NCBI GenBank assembly: GCA_902706235.1
Contig: CACSJR010000020.1
Coordinates: forward strand, 1 to 64,000
Direction of reading: 5' to 3'
DNA from: Citrobacter sp. 18056
GTDB lineage: Bacteria > Pseudomonadota > Gammaproteobacteria > Enterobacterales > Enterobacteriaceae
DNA length: 64,000 nt
Part shown: piece by piece, positions 44,995 through 53,614 of the stretch
How the letters are laid out: the number at the start of each line of letters is the position of its first letter
How positions within the stretch are numbered: position 1 is the first letter of the stretch
Notes under the pieces: model-generated
Database searches by the model: none
Told to the model about the DNA's origin: nothing
Seen by the model: the letters and a program-made list of their open reading frames with translations, nothing else
Made by a program: the position numbers and the translations under genes

Positions 44995-46314
44995 ATGCCG
45001 CTCTTCACCACTGCAGACAAGGCATTGTGGCGTCTCGCGCTGCCGATGATTTTCTCAAATATCACCGTGCCGCTGTTGGGTCTGGTGGATACGGCGGTCA
45101 TCGGTCATCTTGATAGTCCTGTTTATCTCGGCGGCGTGGCGATCGGTTCCATGGCGACCAGTTTCCTGTTCATGCTGTTGTTGTTCCTGCGCATGAGCAC
45201 CACCGGCCTCACCGCACAGGCCTACGGCGCTCAAGACCCTGTACGTCTGGCTCGCGCGCTGGTACAGCCTCTGCTGCTGGCGCTGGGGGCGGGCCTGGTG
45301 ATTGTTGTGTTCCGCACCCCTCTGATTGACCTGGCGCTGCACATTGTCGGCGGCAGCGATGCCGTACTGGAACAGGCGCGGCGTTTCCTCGAAATCCGTT
45401 GGTTAAGTGCCCCTGCGTCCCTGGCAAACCTGGTTCTGCTCGGCTGGCTGCTCGGCGTGCAATACGCGCGCGCGCCGGTGATTTTGCTGGTGGTCGGCAA
45501 CGTCTTAAACATCGTGCTCGATTTATGGCTGGTGATGGGCCTGCACATGAACGTGCAGGGCGCAGCGTTGGCGACAGCGTGTTCCGAATACGCGACCTTT
45601 TTCATTGGCTTGCTGATGGTACGGCGCGTGCTGCACCTGCGCGGTATATCGCTGGATATGCTCAAAGAGGCCTGGCGAGGCAATATCCGCCGCCTGCTGG
45701 CGTTGAACCGCGACATCATGCTGCGCTCGCTACTCCTGCAACTCTGTTTTGGTGCACTCACAGTATTTGGCGCACGGCTGGGCAGCGATATCGTCGCCGT
45801 GAACGCGGTACTGATGACAATGCTCACCTTCACCGCCTACGCCCTGGATGGTTTCGCCTATGCGGTGGAAGCACATTCCGGCCAGGCTTACGGCGCGCGG
45901 GATGACAGCCAGCTATTGGACGTCTGGAAAGCGGCCTGTCGTCAGTCCGGAATTGTTGCTCTGGCCTTTGCGCTGATTTATTGCTTGGCGGGGGAGCACA
46001 TTGTCGCGATGCTGACGTCGATAACCCAACTGCGCGAGCTGGCCGATCGCTACGTCATCTGGCAGGTGGTTTTACCGGTGATCGGCGTGTGGTGTTATCT
46101 GCTCGACGGGATGTTTATCGGCGCAACGCGCGGGGCGGAAATGCGTAACAGCATGGCGGTGGCGGCCGCCGGTTTTGCTCTCACGCTGCTGACGGTGCCG
46201 GTGTTAGGTAACCACGGATTGTGGTTGGCGCTGGCGGTGTTCCTGGCGCTGCGCGGGCTGTCTCTGGCGTGGATTTGGCGGCGTCACTGGCAGCAAGGAA
46301 CGTGGTTTTCGTAA
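44995..46314 (+). CDS. dinF: MATE-family efflux transporter DinF
   Basis: This 439-aa inner-membrane protein has twelve predicted helices in two MATE repeats (LALPMIFSNITVPLLGLVD, RSLLLQLCFGALTVFGARL). In E. coli it is the damage-inducible second gene of the lexA operon and has been linked to protection against oxidative stress and bile salts. The substrate is uncertain. It should be transcribed from the SOS-controlled lexA promoter. The ribosome-binding site (CACAGG) is modest. Confidence 0.93.
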   Translation: MPLFTTADKALWRLALPMIFSNITVPLLGLVDTAVIGHLDSPVYLGGVAIGSMATSFLFMLLLFLRMSTTGLTAQAYGAQDPVRLARALVQPLLLALGAGLVIVVFRTPLIDLALHIVGGSDAVLEQARRFLEIRWLSAPASLANLVLLGWLLGVQYARAPVILLVVGNVLNIVLDLWLVMGLHMNVQGAALATACSEYATFFIGLLMVRRVLHLRGISLDMLKEAWRGNIRRLLALNRDIMLRSLLLQLCFGALTVFGARLGSDIVAVNAVLMTMLTFTAYALDGFAYAVEAHSGQAYGARDDSQLLDVWKAACRQSGIVALAFALIYCLAGEHIVAMLTSITQLRELADRYVIWQVVLPVIGVWCYLLDGMFIGATRGAEMRNSMAVAAAGFALTLLTVPVLGNHGLWLALAVFLALRGLSLAWIWRRHWQQGTWFS

Positions 46315-46461
46315 CGGCTTAATTTCACCTGGTGGTTAAAGATTCTGAATAATCCCCGGATGGCGAAATGCTTACCTATACTCTTTATCACGTCCAGCAG
46401 AAAACGGTGTAACGGACGATGTATTTTCACTCTGCACCACCGAACTGATGAGGAATAGATC

Positions 46462-46671
46462 ATGAATAAAGACGAAGTCGGCGGCAACTGGAAACAGCTG
46501 AAAGGTAAAGTGAAAGAGAAATGGGGTAAGCTCACCGATGATGATTTTACGGTTATCGAAGGTAAGCGTGACCAGCTGGTCGGGAAAATCCAGGAACGTT
46601 ACGGTTATGCGAAAGATCAGGCCGAGAACGAAGTGAAAGACTGGGAAACCCGCAACGATTACCGCTGGTAA
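46462..46671 (+). CDS. yjbJ: CsbD-family stress protein YjbJ
   Basis: This small, highly charged soluble protein (69 aa, same as E. coli YjbJ) begins MNKDEVGGNWKQLKGKVKEK and ends WETRNDYRW. CsbD proteins are abundant under general stress and in stationary phase; the molecular function is unknown. A GAGGAATAG sequence precedes the start. The gene stands alone with its own terminator. Confidence 0.95.
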   Translation: MNKDEVGGNWKQLKGKVKEKWGKLTDDDFTVIEGKRDQLVGKIQERYGYAKDQAENEVKDWETRNDYRW

Positions 46672-46712
46672 TCAAACGCACTAGCCGTGCGTACCAGGAA
46701 GTACAACCCTCG

Positions 46713-46741
46713 GGGCGGCTTAAGGCCGCCCACTCTTTTTC
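46713..46741 (+). terminator. yjbJ terminator
   Basis: GGGCGGC and GCCGCCC pair around TTAAG, followed by ACTCTTTTTC. It lies between yjbJ and the convergent zur gene. Confidence 0.8.
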
Positions 46742-46747
46742 TGGGGC

Positions 46748-47269
46748 TTACTTCTGACCAGGTTTTCGTTTGATTTGAATCGTATGGTCATGACCGCAGC
46801 AGTCCTGCGTGCGGCAAGCTTCCACTTCGACACATCCTGAGCACAGCCCATGCGCCTCAATCACATTATGACGCAGCGCAAACCCCATGCGGGCTGCCAG
46901 CGTATGCATAATGTCTTCCACCCCGTCAGCCGCTTCTTCCTTCACCACGCCACAGCGATCGCAAATAAACATCGCCGACGTATGCGACGGTTTATCAAAC
47001 AGATGGCACAGCACGTAGCTATTGGTCGATTCCACCTTATGCACAAACCCTTGCTCGAGTAAAAACTCCAGCGCGCGATAAACGGTGGGCGGTTTCGCCT
47101 GCGGCTCACTGACTTTCAGCAGGTCCAGCAGGTCGTACGCGCTGATGGCGCCCTGTTGCAACGTCATCAGGCGTAACACTTCGAGGCGTTGCGGTGTCAG
47201 ACGAACGCCACGTTGTGCGCAAAGCCTTTCGGCCTGCACGAGCATGTCTTGTGGAGTAGTCTGGTCCAT
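46748..47269 (-). CDS. zur: Zinc uptake regulator Zur
   Basis: This Fur-family repressor binds DNA when loaded with Zn2+ and controls zinc uptake genes. The 173-aa protein has an N-terminal winged helix (VRLTPQRLEVLRLM, YDLLDLLKVSEPQAKPPTVYRAL) and a dimerisation domain. Zinc ligands lie in ICDRCGVV, AHGLCSGCVEVEAC and the C-terminal GHDHT. It is two residues longer than E. coli Zur. It is divergent from the cupin gene. E. coli yjbL and yjbM, which follow zur there, are absent. Confidence 0.96.
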   Translation of the reverse strand: MDQTTPQDMLVQAERLCAQRGVRLTPQRLEVLRLMTLQQGAISAYDLLDLLKVSEPQAKPPTVYRALEFLLEQGFVHKVESTNSYVLCHLFDKPSHTSAMFICDRCGVVKEEAADGVEDIMHTLAARMGFALRHNVIEAHGLCSGCVEVEACRTQDCCGHDHTIQIKRKPGQK

Positions 47270-47381
47270 AGGCGCCTCGAATCGGGTGTAAAGTAAACGC
47301 CTACTTTATCATGTTATGGCCGAAACGCCGATAACCTGCAGGGTATGCTATACCTGACGCATCACTACCTGAGGGAACACC

Positions 47382-47870
47382 ATGAAAAGACCAGACTGTA
47401 TTCGACACTGGCGCGAGCTGGAAGAGCCTGATAACGCCGGTTATCCCGATAGCAAAGAGCTGTTTTCCGTTGGCGCGCCGTTGGCCCGCAAGTTGGGCCT
47501 GATGCGTCTCGGCATTCACCATGAGCGTCTTTCACCTGGCAGACGCACCTCCTATCCCCACGCCGAAAGCGATGAAGAAGAGTTTATCTACGTGATTGAA
47601 GGCCGCCCTCAGGCGTGGATCAACGGCTACCTCTGGCAGCTGGAACCGGGCGACAGCGTGGGATTCCCGTCAGGCACTGGTGTCTGCCACACCTTCATCA
47701 ATAATACTGAGGAAGAGGTGGAGTTACTGGTCGTCGGTGAAGTGAATAAAAAACACAACCGGATATATTATCCGCTAAATCCCGAGTACGCCGCGACCCG
47801 CCAGGACCGATGGGTGGACCATCCACCACAGTTTTTTGGTCCACACGACGGGAAACCTTCCCGGAAATAA
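47382..47870 (+). CDS. Cupin-domain protein
   Basis: This 162-aa cytoplasmic protein has one conserved beta-barrel cupin domain. Metal-binding motif 1 is TSYPHAESDEEEFIYVIEG and motif 2 is GDSVGFPSGTGVCHTFIN. The C-terminal end carries KKHNRIYYPLNPEY and a basic tail. Such proteins can be epimerases, dioxygenases or ligand sensors; the sequence does not say which. It is transcribed divergently from zur over 112 bp, so zinc control is possible, but no clear Zur box was seen. E. coli K-12 has different genes at this site. Confidence 0.8.
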   Translation: MKRPDCIRHWRELEEPDNAGYPDSKELFSVGAPLARKLGLMRLGIHHERLSPGRRTSYPHAESDEEEFIYVIEGRPQAWINGYLWQLEPGDSVGFPSGTGVCHTFINNTEEEVELLVVGEVNKKHNRIYYPLNPEYAATRQDRWVDHPPQFFGPHDGKPSRK

Positions 47871-48046
47871 TAATCTCTTCTATAAATAGTGAGGGGCGAC
47901 GCATATTCCAACGTTATCACAGCGCCCCTTAACTCAAATCACCCTAATTGACTGCTTTTTACATCGTTATTCACAGCAATAGATCGACCCTTTTCGGCGG
48001 ATAACTGAAAGGGGATTAACGTTCATCTGCAAATAACGAGCATATC

Positions 48047-49357
48047 GTGAAAAAAAATATCAAATATTCTGTGGTGTCTGCGGCTGTCTCCCTGTTTATG
48101 GCAAATCAGGCGGGAGCGGCCAATACGTGGTCAGAGGCAAGAAATGATGCAATGGGGGGAACCGGCGTGGCGTCGGCGAACTATGGGAGTGCGGTGCTGA
48201 TTAACCCCGCGCTGCTGGCGAAGTCACAACCGGATGATGATGTCTCTGTCGTTATTCCATCTGTGGGAGCGCAGATTACCGACAAAGACAATCTTCGTGA
48301 TCAGATTGATGATATCAGCAATGAAATCGACCATTACAAAAGCGTACTCGATAACCTGACGCCGCAAGGGATCTTCCTGGATCCAGCAGGCACATTAAAT
48401 CAGTTCCAGAGTGCGGCGGGGGATCTGGCCGGGCAACTGGACGATCTGCGTGGCAAAACGGCGCGGGCAAATGCTGGCGCGGGGATCGCGGTGAGCGTGC
48501 CGACCTCGGCGGTCTCGCTTGCGTTCGTTACCAAAGCCTACGCCCATGCTCGGGCCAGTTCGAACATCGATCAGAGCGATATCGACTACCTGCGCAACAT
48601 TCAGAACTCTGACGCGTTTGCCGCCACCCAGGCAGCCAATGCGGTGCTGAACGGTAGTGATCAGATAACCAATAATCTGAACTCCACTGCGTCGGGGAAA
48701 GCGGCGATTGTGTCCGATTACGGCATCGCTATTGCGCGTAAGTTCGATATCGGCGGCGTGCCGGTGTCGCTCGGTGTGACACCGAAACTGCAACAAACCT
48801 GGCTCTACAATTACACCACGTCTATCGACAATTATCACAGCGATGACTGGAAGAACAGTAAGTACCGTAATGACGACACCGGCTTTAACGTCGATGCGGG
48901 TCTCGCGGCGGACTTTGGCGAAAACTGGACTGTTGGCCTGAGTGGGCAGAACCTGATGTCTCGCGATATCGACACCAAAGACGTGCGCATCAAGAACAAC
49001 GCGACCGGCGTGACCACCAACTACAAAGACACGTATCAAATCCGACCGTTGGTGACTGCGGGCGTGGCGTGGCATACCGATTTACTGACGCTGACCGCCG
49101 ACGGCGACCTGACGGAAACCAAAGGCTTCAAAACTGAAGACGATTCGCAATACGTTGGCGTCGGGGCGGAAGTGACACCATTGAGCTGGCTGGCGGTGCG
49201 TGCGGGTTACCGTGCTGACGTCAAAGGCAACGACAGCAACATCTTCACCGCCGGTGTGGGCTTTGCCCCACTGAACACGGTGCATGTCGACCTGATGGGT
49301 CTGTATGGCGAAGATGAAACCTGGGGGGCGGGGGTGCAGCTGGGCCTGACATTCTGA
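48047..49357 (+). CDS. TraF_2-type outer-membrane beta-barrel protein
   Basis: This 436-aa exported protein has a signal peptide [20 protein letters not shown] with cleavage after QAGA. The mature start [20 protein letters not shown] is typical of FadL/OmpP1-like barrels and of the chromosomal 'conjugal transfer protein TraF' family. A long helical, possibly coiled insertion (residues 80-190) precedes strands with [19 protein letters not shown] and [12 protein letters not shown]. The last strand ends [10 protein letters not shown] with a terminal Phe. No conjugation genes are nearby, so a role in mating is not supported. The start is GTG with a weak ACGAG site. The upstream 176-bp gap holds an imperfect GGGGCG/CGCCCC inverted repeat. 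Confidence 0.78.
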   Translation: MKKNIKYSVVSAAVSLFMANQAGAANTWSEARNDAMGGTGVASANYGSAVLINPALLAKSQPDDDVSVVIPSVGAQITDKDNLRDQIDDISNEIDHYKSVLDNLTPQGIFLDPAGTLNQFQSAAGDLAGQLDDLRGKTARANAGAGIAVSVPTSAVSLAFVTKAYAHARASSNIDQSDIDYLRNIQNSDAFAATQAANAVLNGSDQITNNLNSTASGKAAIVSDYGIAIARKFDIGGVPVSLGVTPKLQQTWLYNYTTSIDNYHSDDWKNSKYRNDDTGFNVDAGLAADFGENWTVGLSGQNLMSRDIDTKDVRIKNNATGVTTNYKDTYQIRPLVTAGVAWHTDLLTLTADGDLTETKGFKTEDDSQYVGVGAEVTPLSWLAVRAGYRADVKGNDSNIFTAGVGFAPLNTVHVDLMGLYGEDETWGAGVQLGLTF

Positions 49358-49362
49358 CAATC

Positions 49363-49391
49363 GCGGAGGCCATGCGCCTCCGCTTTTTCTT
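49363..49391 (+). terminator. Terminator after the TraF-like gene
   Basis: GCGGAGGC and GCCTCCGC pair around CATGC and are followed by TTTTTCTTT, six bases after the stop codon. A TATAGT hexamer at 49397 just beyond may be the dusA -10. Confidence 0.9.
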
Positions 49392-49439
49392 TGTGCTATA
49401 GTAGCGCCCCATTTTCCACCGGATGCTCAATACTTCGCC

Positions 49440-50438
49440 ATGCTGCCAGAAACACAATCCTCCGCTTATCCTGCGCACCGTTTCTCCATCGCACCGATGC
49501 TCGACTGGACGGACAGGCATTGTCGTTACTTCCTGCGCCTGTTGTCCCGCCACACGCTGCTGTACACCGAAATGGTGACCACCGGGGCGATTATTCACGG
49601 CAAAGGCGATTACCTGGCGTACAGCGAGGATGAACATCCGCTGGCTCTGCAGCTGGGCGGTAGCGATCCGGCTGCACTGGCGCATTGCGCGAAGCTTGCA
49701 GAAGAACGCGGCTACGACGAAATTAACCTCAACGTCGGCTGTCCGTCTGACCGCGTACAGAACGGCATGTTTGGCGCCTGCCTGATGGGCAATGCCCAGC
49801 TGGTTGCCGACAGCGTTAAAGCGATGCGTGACGTGGTGTCGATTCCGGTGACGGTCAAAACCCGCATCGGCATTGACGACCAGGACAGCTACGAATTTCT
49901 CTGCGACTTTATCAACACTGTGTCCGGTAACGGCGAATGCGAGATGTTCATCATCCACGCGCGTAAAGCCTGGCTTTCCGGCCTCAGCCCGAAAGAAAAC
50001 CGTGAAATTCCCCCGTTGGATTATCCTCGCGTTTATCAGCTCAAGCGCGACTTTCCGCACCTGACGATGTCGATTAACGGCGGCATCAAATCGCTGGCCG
50101 AAGCTAACGCGCATTTGCAGCATATGGACGGCGTCATGGTAGGCCGCGAGGCGTATCAGAATCCGGGTATTCTGGCGTCGGTCGACCGTGAGATTTTTGG
50201 CGTTGAAGGCGTCGATCCGGATCCGGTTGATGTGGTTCGTGCCATGTATCCTTACATCGAACGTGAGTTGAGCAACGGCACTTATCTTGGTCACGTGACA
50301 CGTCACATGCTCGGCCTGTTCCAGGGCATTCCGGGTGCACGCCAGTGGCGTCGCTACCTCAGTGAAAACGCACATAAAGCGGGTGCCAATATCGACGTGC
50401 TCGAACAGGCACTCCAGCTGGTGGCGAATAAGCGTTAA
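49440..50438 (+). CDS. dusA: tRNA-dihydrouridine(20/20a) synthase
   Basis: This flavoenzyme reduces uridine 20/20a in the tRNA D-loop. The 332-aa product has an FMN-binding TIM barrel. Its motifs are [36 protein letters not shown] (catalytic Cys), [17 protein letters not shown] and SINGGIKS, plus the C-terminal helical tRNA-binding domain. The first residues ([13 protein letters not shown]) differ from E. coli, where the start is also uncertain. The ribosome-binding site here is weak. It precedes pspG, with a terminator between. Confidence 0.94.
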   Translation: MLPETQSSAYPAHRFSIAPMLDWTDRHCRYFLRLLSRHTLLYTEMVTTGAIIHGKGDYLAYSEDEHPLALQLGGSDPAALAHCAKLAEERGYDEINLNVGCPSDRVQNGMFGACLMGNAQLVADSVKAMRDVVSIPVTVKTRIGIDDQDSYEFLCDFINTVSGNGECEMFIIHARKAWLSGLSPKENREIPPLDYPRVYQLKRDFPHLTMSINGGIKSLAEANAHLQHMDGVMVGREAYQNPGILASVDREIFGVEGVDPDPVDVVRAMYPYIERELSNGTYLGHVTRHMLGLFQGIPGARQWRRYLSENAHKAGANIDVLEQALQLVANKR

Positions 50439-50469
50439 GAAATACGCTAAAAGTTAGTCTGATTGACCA

Positions 50470-50503
50470 CGCTTCGCAGAGTTCTGCGGGGCGTTTTCTT
50501 TTT
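50470..50503 (+). terminator. dusA terminator
   Basis: CGCTTCGCAGA and TCTGCGGGGCG pair with two G-U pairs around a 2-nt loop, followed by TTTTCTTTTT. Confidence 0.85.
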
Positions 50504-50521
50504 AAATCAATGGAATATATT

Positions 50522-50538
50522 TTGGCATGATTTTTGTA
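50522..50538 (+). promoter_or_regulatory. Sigma-54 promoter of pspG
   Basis: TTGGCATGATTTTTGTA fits the -24 (TGGCA) and -12 (TTG) elements of sigma-54 promoters with proper spacing, 40 bp before the pspG start. E. coli pspG is transcribed by sigma-54 with the activator PspF. Activator sites further upstream were not resolved. Confidence 0.82.
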
Positions 50539-50577
50539 ATGGTAAAGGCAGTAGGTTATTTTTTAAGGGGAAAAGCC

Positions 50578-50820
50578 ATGCTGGAACTGTTATTTATTAT
50601 CGGATTCTTTGTGATGTTGCTGGTTACCGGAGTCTCCGTACTGGGTATTCTGGCAGCGATAGTGGTCGCGACCGCGCTGATGTTCGTCGGTGGTCTGTTT
50701 GCCCTGATGATCAAATTGTTGCCGTGGCTGCTGCTTGCCGTCGCCGTGGTGTGGATTATCCGGGCGGTCAAAACGCCGAAAGTCCCGGCGTATCGCCGCG
50801 ACGATCGCTGGCGCTATTAA
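50578..50820 (+). CDS. pspG: Envelope stress phage-shock protein PspG
   Basis: This small inner-membrane effector of the phage-shock response is 80 aa, as in E. coli. Two hydrophobic segments (LFIIGFFVMLLVTGVSVLGI, ALMIKLLPWLLLAVAVVWII) precede a basic tail PAYRRDDRWRY. The ATG at 50578 has a strong AAGGGG site. The frame from 50527 would start inside the sigma-54 promoter. It is induced when the inner membrane loses integrity. Confidence 0.95.
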   Translation: MLELLFIIGFFVMLLVTGVSVLGILAAIVVATALMFVGGLFALMIKLLPWLLLAVAVVWIIRAVKTPKVPAYRRDDRWRY

Positions 50821-50937
50821 GGGTTTGCGGTGTGCGTCACAACCTGAGAAAGGCAGAGTAGGCAGTACGTCATAAATCTGTCATTCTTAGCGCGATAACG
50901 AATTCATCGCGCTGTACCCTACATACAGTGAACGATA

Positions 50938-50966
50938 AAAAAAGGGCTTCCCAAGGGAAGCCCTAA
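50938..50966 (-). terminator. Terminator serving qorA
   Basis: AGGGCTTCCC and GGGAAGCCCT pair perfectly around a 2-nt loop. On the minus strand they are followed by TTTTTTTATC, suited to transcripts arriving from qorA through the ERIC element. It may also act weakly on pspG. Confidence 0.88.
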
Positions 50967-50972
50967 TAATTT

Positions 50973-51096
50973 CTCCTCCGTCATACTTCAAGCTGCAGAC
51001 GCGTTGCCTGCATTCTCTCACCCCAGTCACTTACTTATGTCAGCTCCCGGGGATTCGCTCATTTGCCGCCTTTCTGCAGCCTGAATTATTTAGGAG
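50973..51096. repeat. ERIC element (enterobacterial repetitive intergenic consensus)
   Basis: This full-length ERIC element of 124 bp has the core CACCCCAGTCACTTACTT followed by CAGCTCCCGGGGATTC. Both match the sequences used for ERIC primers, in inverted order. The ends CTCCTCCGTCATACTTCAAG and TAAATTATTC-type complement (…CTGAATTATTTAGGAG) form the terminal inverted repeat. It lies just past the qorA stop and would be transcribed as a long hairpin in its 3' UTR. Confidence 0.93.
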
Positions 51097-51107
51097 GGCA
51101 ATGAGAA

Positions 51108-52091
51108 TTACGGTAGCAGCAAACTCGACCCTTGTGTTGCCCGGCTTTCCAGCGTTTCATGCGCTTTTTGCGCATCGTGCAATGCAAATGTCTGGCTATC
51201 GGCCACGTCTACTTTAATCACGCCACTGGCGATCAGCGAAAACAGCTCATTGCTGGCTTCCTCTAACTCTTCGCGGGTGGTGATGTAACCCTGAAGGGAA
51301 GGACGGGTGGCGAACAGCGAGCCTTTCTGATTCAGAATACCCAGATTTACGCCGGTGACTGCGCCGGAGGAATTACCAAAGCTGACCATCAGCCCACGTC
51401 GCTGCAGGCAATCGAGCGATGCTTCCCAGGTGTCTTTTCCCACCGAGTCATACACCACGCGCAGCTTTTTACCGTTCGTTATCTCTTTAACGCGCTCCAC
51501 CAGGTTTTCTTCCCGATAGTTAATCACCTGCCAGGCGCCAGCCTGTAACGCGCGCTGCGCCTTTTGTGCCGAGCCCACGGTACCAATTAGCTGAGCCCCC
51601 AAGGCTTTCGCCCACTGGCAGGCGATCAGCCCCACGCCCCCGGCCGCCGCGTGGAACAGGAACGGTTCGTTCGGCTTTATTTCATAGGTTTTACGCAGCA
51701 GGTAGAACACTGTCAGCCCTTTGAGGAAAGAGGCGGCGGCTTGCTCATAGGAAATTGCGGCGGGCAGAATGGCGGCTTTATCGGCAGGCACGTTGTGGAC
51801 CGAGCTGTAAGCGCCGAGCGATGACTGTGCGTAGACCACGCGGTCACCCACTTTAATGTGCCTCACGCCGCTGCCGATTTTGCTAACCACACCTGCGCCT
51901 TCCGTTCCCAGACCGCTTGGCAAAGAGGGCGGCGGATACAGCCCGCTGCGGATATAGGTATCGATATAGTTAATGCCGATGGCCTTATTTTCCACCTGGA
52001 TCTCGTTCTCTTTTGGATCCACTGGGGTAAATTCCACGGCGTTGAGTACGTCAGGCCCACCGTGCTGATGAAATTCTATTCGCGTTGCCAT
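51108..52091 (-). CDS. qorA: NADPH-dependent quinone oxidoreductase
   Basis: This cytoplasmic zeta-crystallin-type reductase uses NADPH to reduce quinones. The 327-aa product equals E. coli QorA. An N-terminal GroES-like domain (GINYIDTYIRSGLYPPP, GTEGAGVVSKIGSG) is followed by a Rossmann domain with AAAGGVGLIACQWAKALGA. No zinc ligands are present, as expected for this subfamily. The ATG at 52091 has a perfect GGAGG site; the frame to 52124 is not needed. It is divergent from dnaB. Confidence 0.96.
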   Translation of the reverse strand: MATRIEFHQHGGPDVLNAVEFTPVDPKENEIQVENKAIGINYIDTYIRSGLYPPPSLPSGLGTEGAGVVSKIGSGVRHIKVGDRVVYAQSSLGAYSSVHNVPADKAAILPAAISYEQAAASFLKGLTVFYLLRKTYEIKPNEPFLFHAAAGGVGLIACQWAKALGAQLIGTVGSAQKAQRALQAGAWQVINYREENLVERVKEITNGKKLRVVYDSVGKDTWEASLDCLQRRGLMVSFGNSSGAVTGVNLGILNQKGSLFATRPSLQGYITTREELEEASNELFSLIASGVIKVDVADSQTFALHDAQKAHETLESRATQGSSLLLP

Positions 52092-52182
52092 GCATCCTCC
52101 GTACATATCGTTTAGTAGGGGCATCAGACATCAGATATGATAATCTTACGACCCACTCTTTAACCCGGTAACTCCATTCACT

Positions 52183-53598
52183 ATGGCAGGAAATAAACCC
52201 TTCAACAAACAACAGACTGAGCCACGTGACCGCGATCCAATGGTCTCCGGGCTGAAAGTACCCCCGCACTCGATTGAAGCGGAACAGTCGGTGTTGGGCG
52301 GTTTAATGCTGGATAACCAACGCTGGGATGACGTCGCCGAACGCGTCGTAGCAGAGGATTTTTACACTCGCCCGCACCGCCATATTTTTACCGAAATGGC
52401 GCGTTTGCAGGAAAAAGGCAGCCCGATTGACCTGATTACGCTCGCGGAGTCGCTTGAGCGGGAAGGGCAACTGGATACCTGCGGCGGGTTCGCCTATCTG
52501 GCTGAACTGTCGAAAAATACGCCAAGTGCGGCGAACATCAGCGCTTATGCGGATATCGTGCGCGAACGTGCGGTTGTGCGTGACATGATCTCGGTGGCGA
52601 ATGAAATCGCCGAAGCCGGTTTTGATCCCCAGGGCCGCACCAGTGAAGACCTGCTGGATTTGGCCGAAAGCCGGGTATTCAAAATCGCCGAAAGCCGCGC
52701 CAATAAAGACGAAGGCCCGAAAAATATCGCCGACGTGCTCGACGCCACCGTGGCGCGTATCGAGCAGCTTTTCCAGCAGCCACACGATGGCGTGACGGGC
52801 GTGAACACCGGTTATGACGATCTGAATAAAAAGACCGCCGGTTTGCAGCCATCGGATTTGATTATCGTCGCGGCGCGTCCGTCGATGGGTAAAACGACAT
52901 TTGCGATGAACCTCGTCGAAAACGCGGCGATGTTGCAGGATAAGCCGGTACTTATCTTCAGTCTCGAAATGCCCTCCGAACAGATTATGATGCGTTGCCT
53001 GGCGTCGCTGTCACGCGTCGACCAGACTCGTATTCGTACCGGTCAGCTTGATGATGAAGACTGGGCGCGGATTTCAGGCACTATGGGCATTCTGCTCGAA
53101 AAACGTAATATCTACATCGATGATTCCTCCGGCCTGACGCCGACGGAAGTACGCTCCCGCGCGCGCCGTATCGCTCGCGAACATGGCGGCATTGGCCTGA
53201 TCATGATCGACTACCTGCAGCTGATGCGCGTTCCGTCGTTGTCGGACAACCGTACCCTGGAAATTGCCGAAATTTCACGCTCCCTCAAGGCGTTAGCAAA
53301 AGAGCTTCATGTGCCGGTGGTGGCACTGTCTCAGCTTAACCGTTCCCTGGAGCAGCGTGCCGATAAGCGTCCGGTCAACTCCGACCTGCGTGAATCCGGC
53401 TCCATCGAGCAGGATGCCGACTTAATCATGTTCATCTACCGTGATGAGGTTTATCACGAGAACAGCGACCTGAAAGGCATCGCCGAAATCATTCTGGGTA
53501 AACAGCGTAACGGCCCGATCGGTACCGTTCGCCTGACGTTTAACGGACAATGGTCGCGTTTTGATAACTACGCCGGGCCACAATATGATGATGAGTGA
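52183..53598 (+). CDS. dnaB: Replicative DNA helicase DnaB
   Basis: This hexameric 5'-3' helicase drives the replication fork and binds primase. At 471 aa it has exactly the E. coli length. The N-terminal helical collar domain (PPHSIEAEQSVLGGLMLD) is followed by a linker and a RecA-like motor with Walker A ARPSMGKTTFA (Lys near 236). Other motifs are FSLEMPSEQ, IMIDYLQLM (Walker B) and the Arg-finger region SQLNRSLEQRADKRP. No intein interrupts it. alr begins 16 nt downstream. Confidence 0.98.
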   Translation: MAGNKPFNKQQTEPRDRDPMVSGLKVPPHSIEAEQSVLGGLMLDNQRWDDVAERVVAEDFYTRPHRHIFTEMARLQEKGSPIDLITLAESLEREGQLDTCGGFAYLAELSKNTPSAANISAYADIVRERAVVRDMISVANEIAEAGFDPQGRTSEDLLDLAESRVFKIAESRANKDEGPKNIADVLDATVARIEQLFQQPHDGVTGVNTGYDDLNKKTAGLQPSDLIIVAARPSMGKTTFAMNLVENAAMLQDKPVLIFSLEMPSEQIMMRCLASLSRVDQTRIRTGQLDDEDWARISGTMGILLEKRNIYIDDSSGLTPTEVRSRARRIAREHGGIGLIMIDYLQLMRVPSLSDNRTLEIAEISRSLKALAKELHVPVVALSQLNRSLEQRADKRPVNSDLRESGSIEQDADLIMFIYRDEVYHENSDLKGIAEIILGKQRNGPIGTVRLTFNGQWSRFDNYAGPQYDDE

Positions 53599-53614
53599 TA
53601 TCTAAGGAATTCAC

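Noticed and set aside
47270-47381. Zur box between zur and the cupin gene
   Set aside because: A TGTTAT-like fragment exists, but no convincing match to the full palindromic Zur consensus was found.
47871-48046. Terminator between the cupin and TraF-like genes
   Set aside because: A GGGGCG/CGCCCC inverted repeat is present, but the loop is long and no T run follows.
48047-49357. Conjugative element suggested by the TraF-like annotation
   Set aside because: No other tra, mob, relaxase, integrase or attachment-site sequence is nearby. The protein family name is historical.
49245-50375. 376-codon antisense frame over dusA
   Set aside because: dusA is complete and highly conserved. The antisense frame spans the terminator and has no plausible start context.
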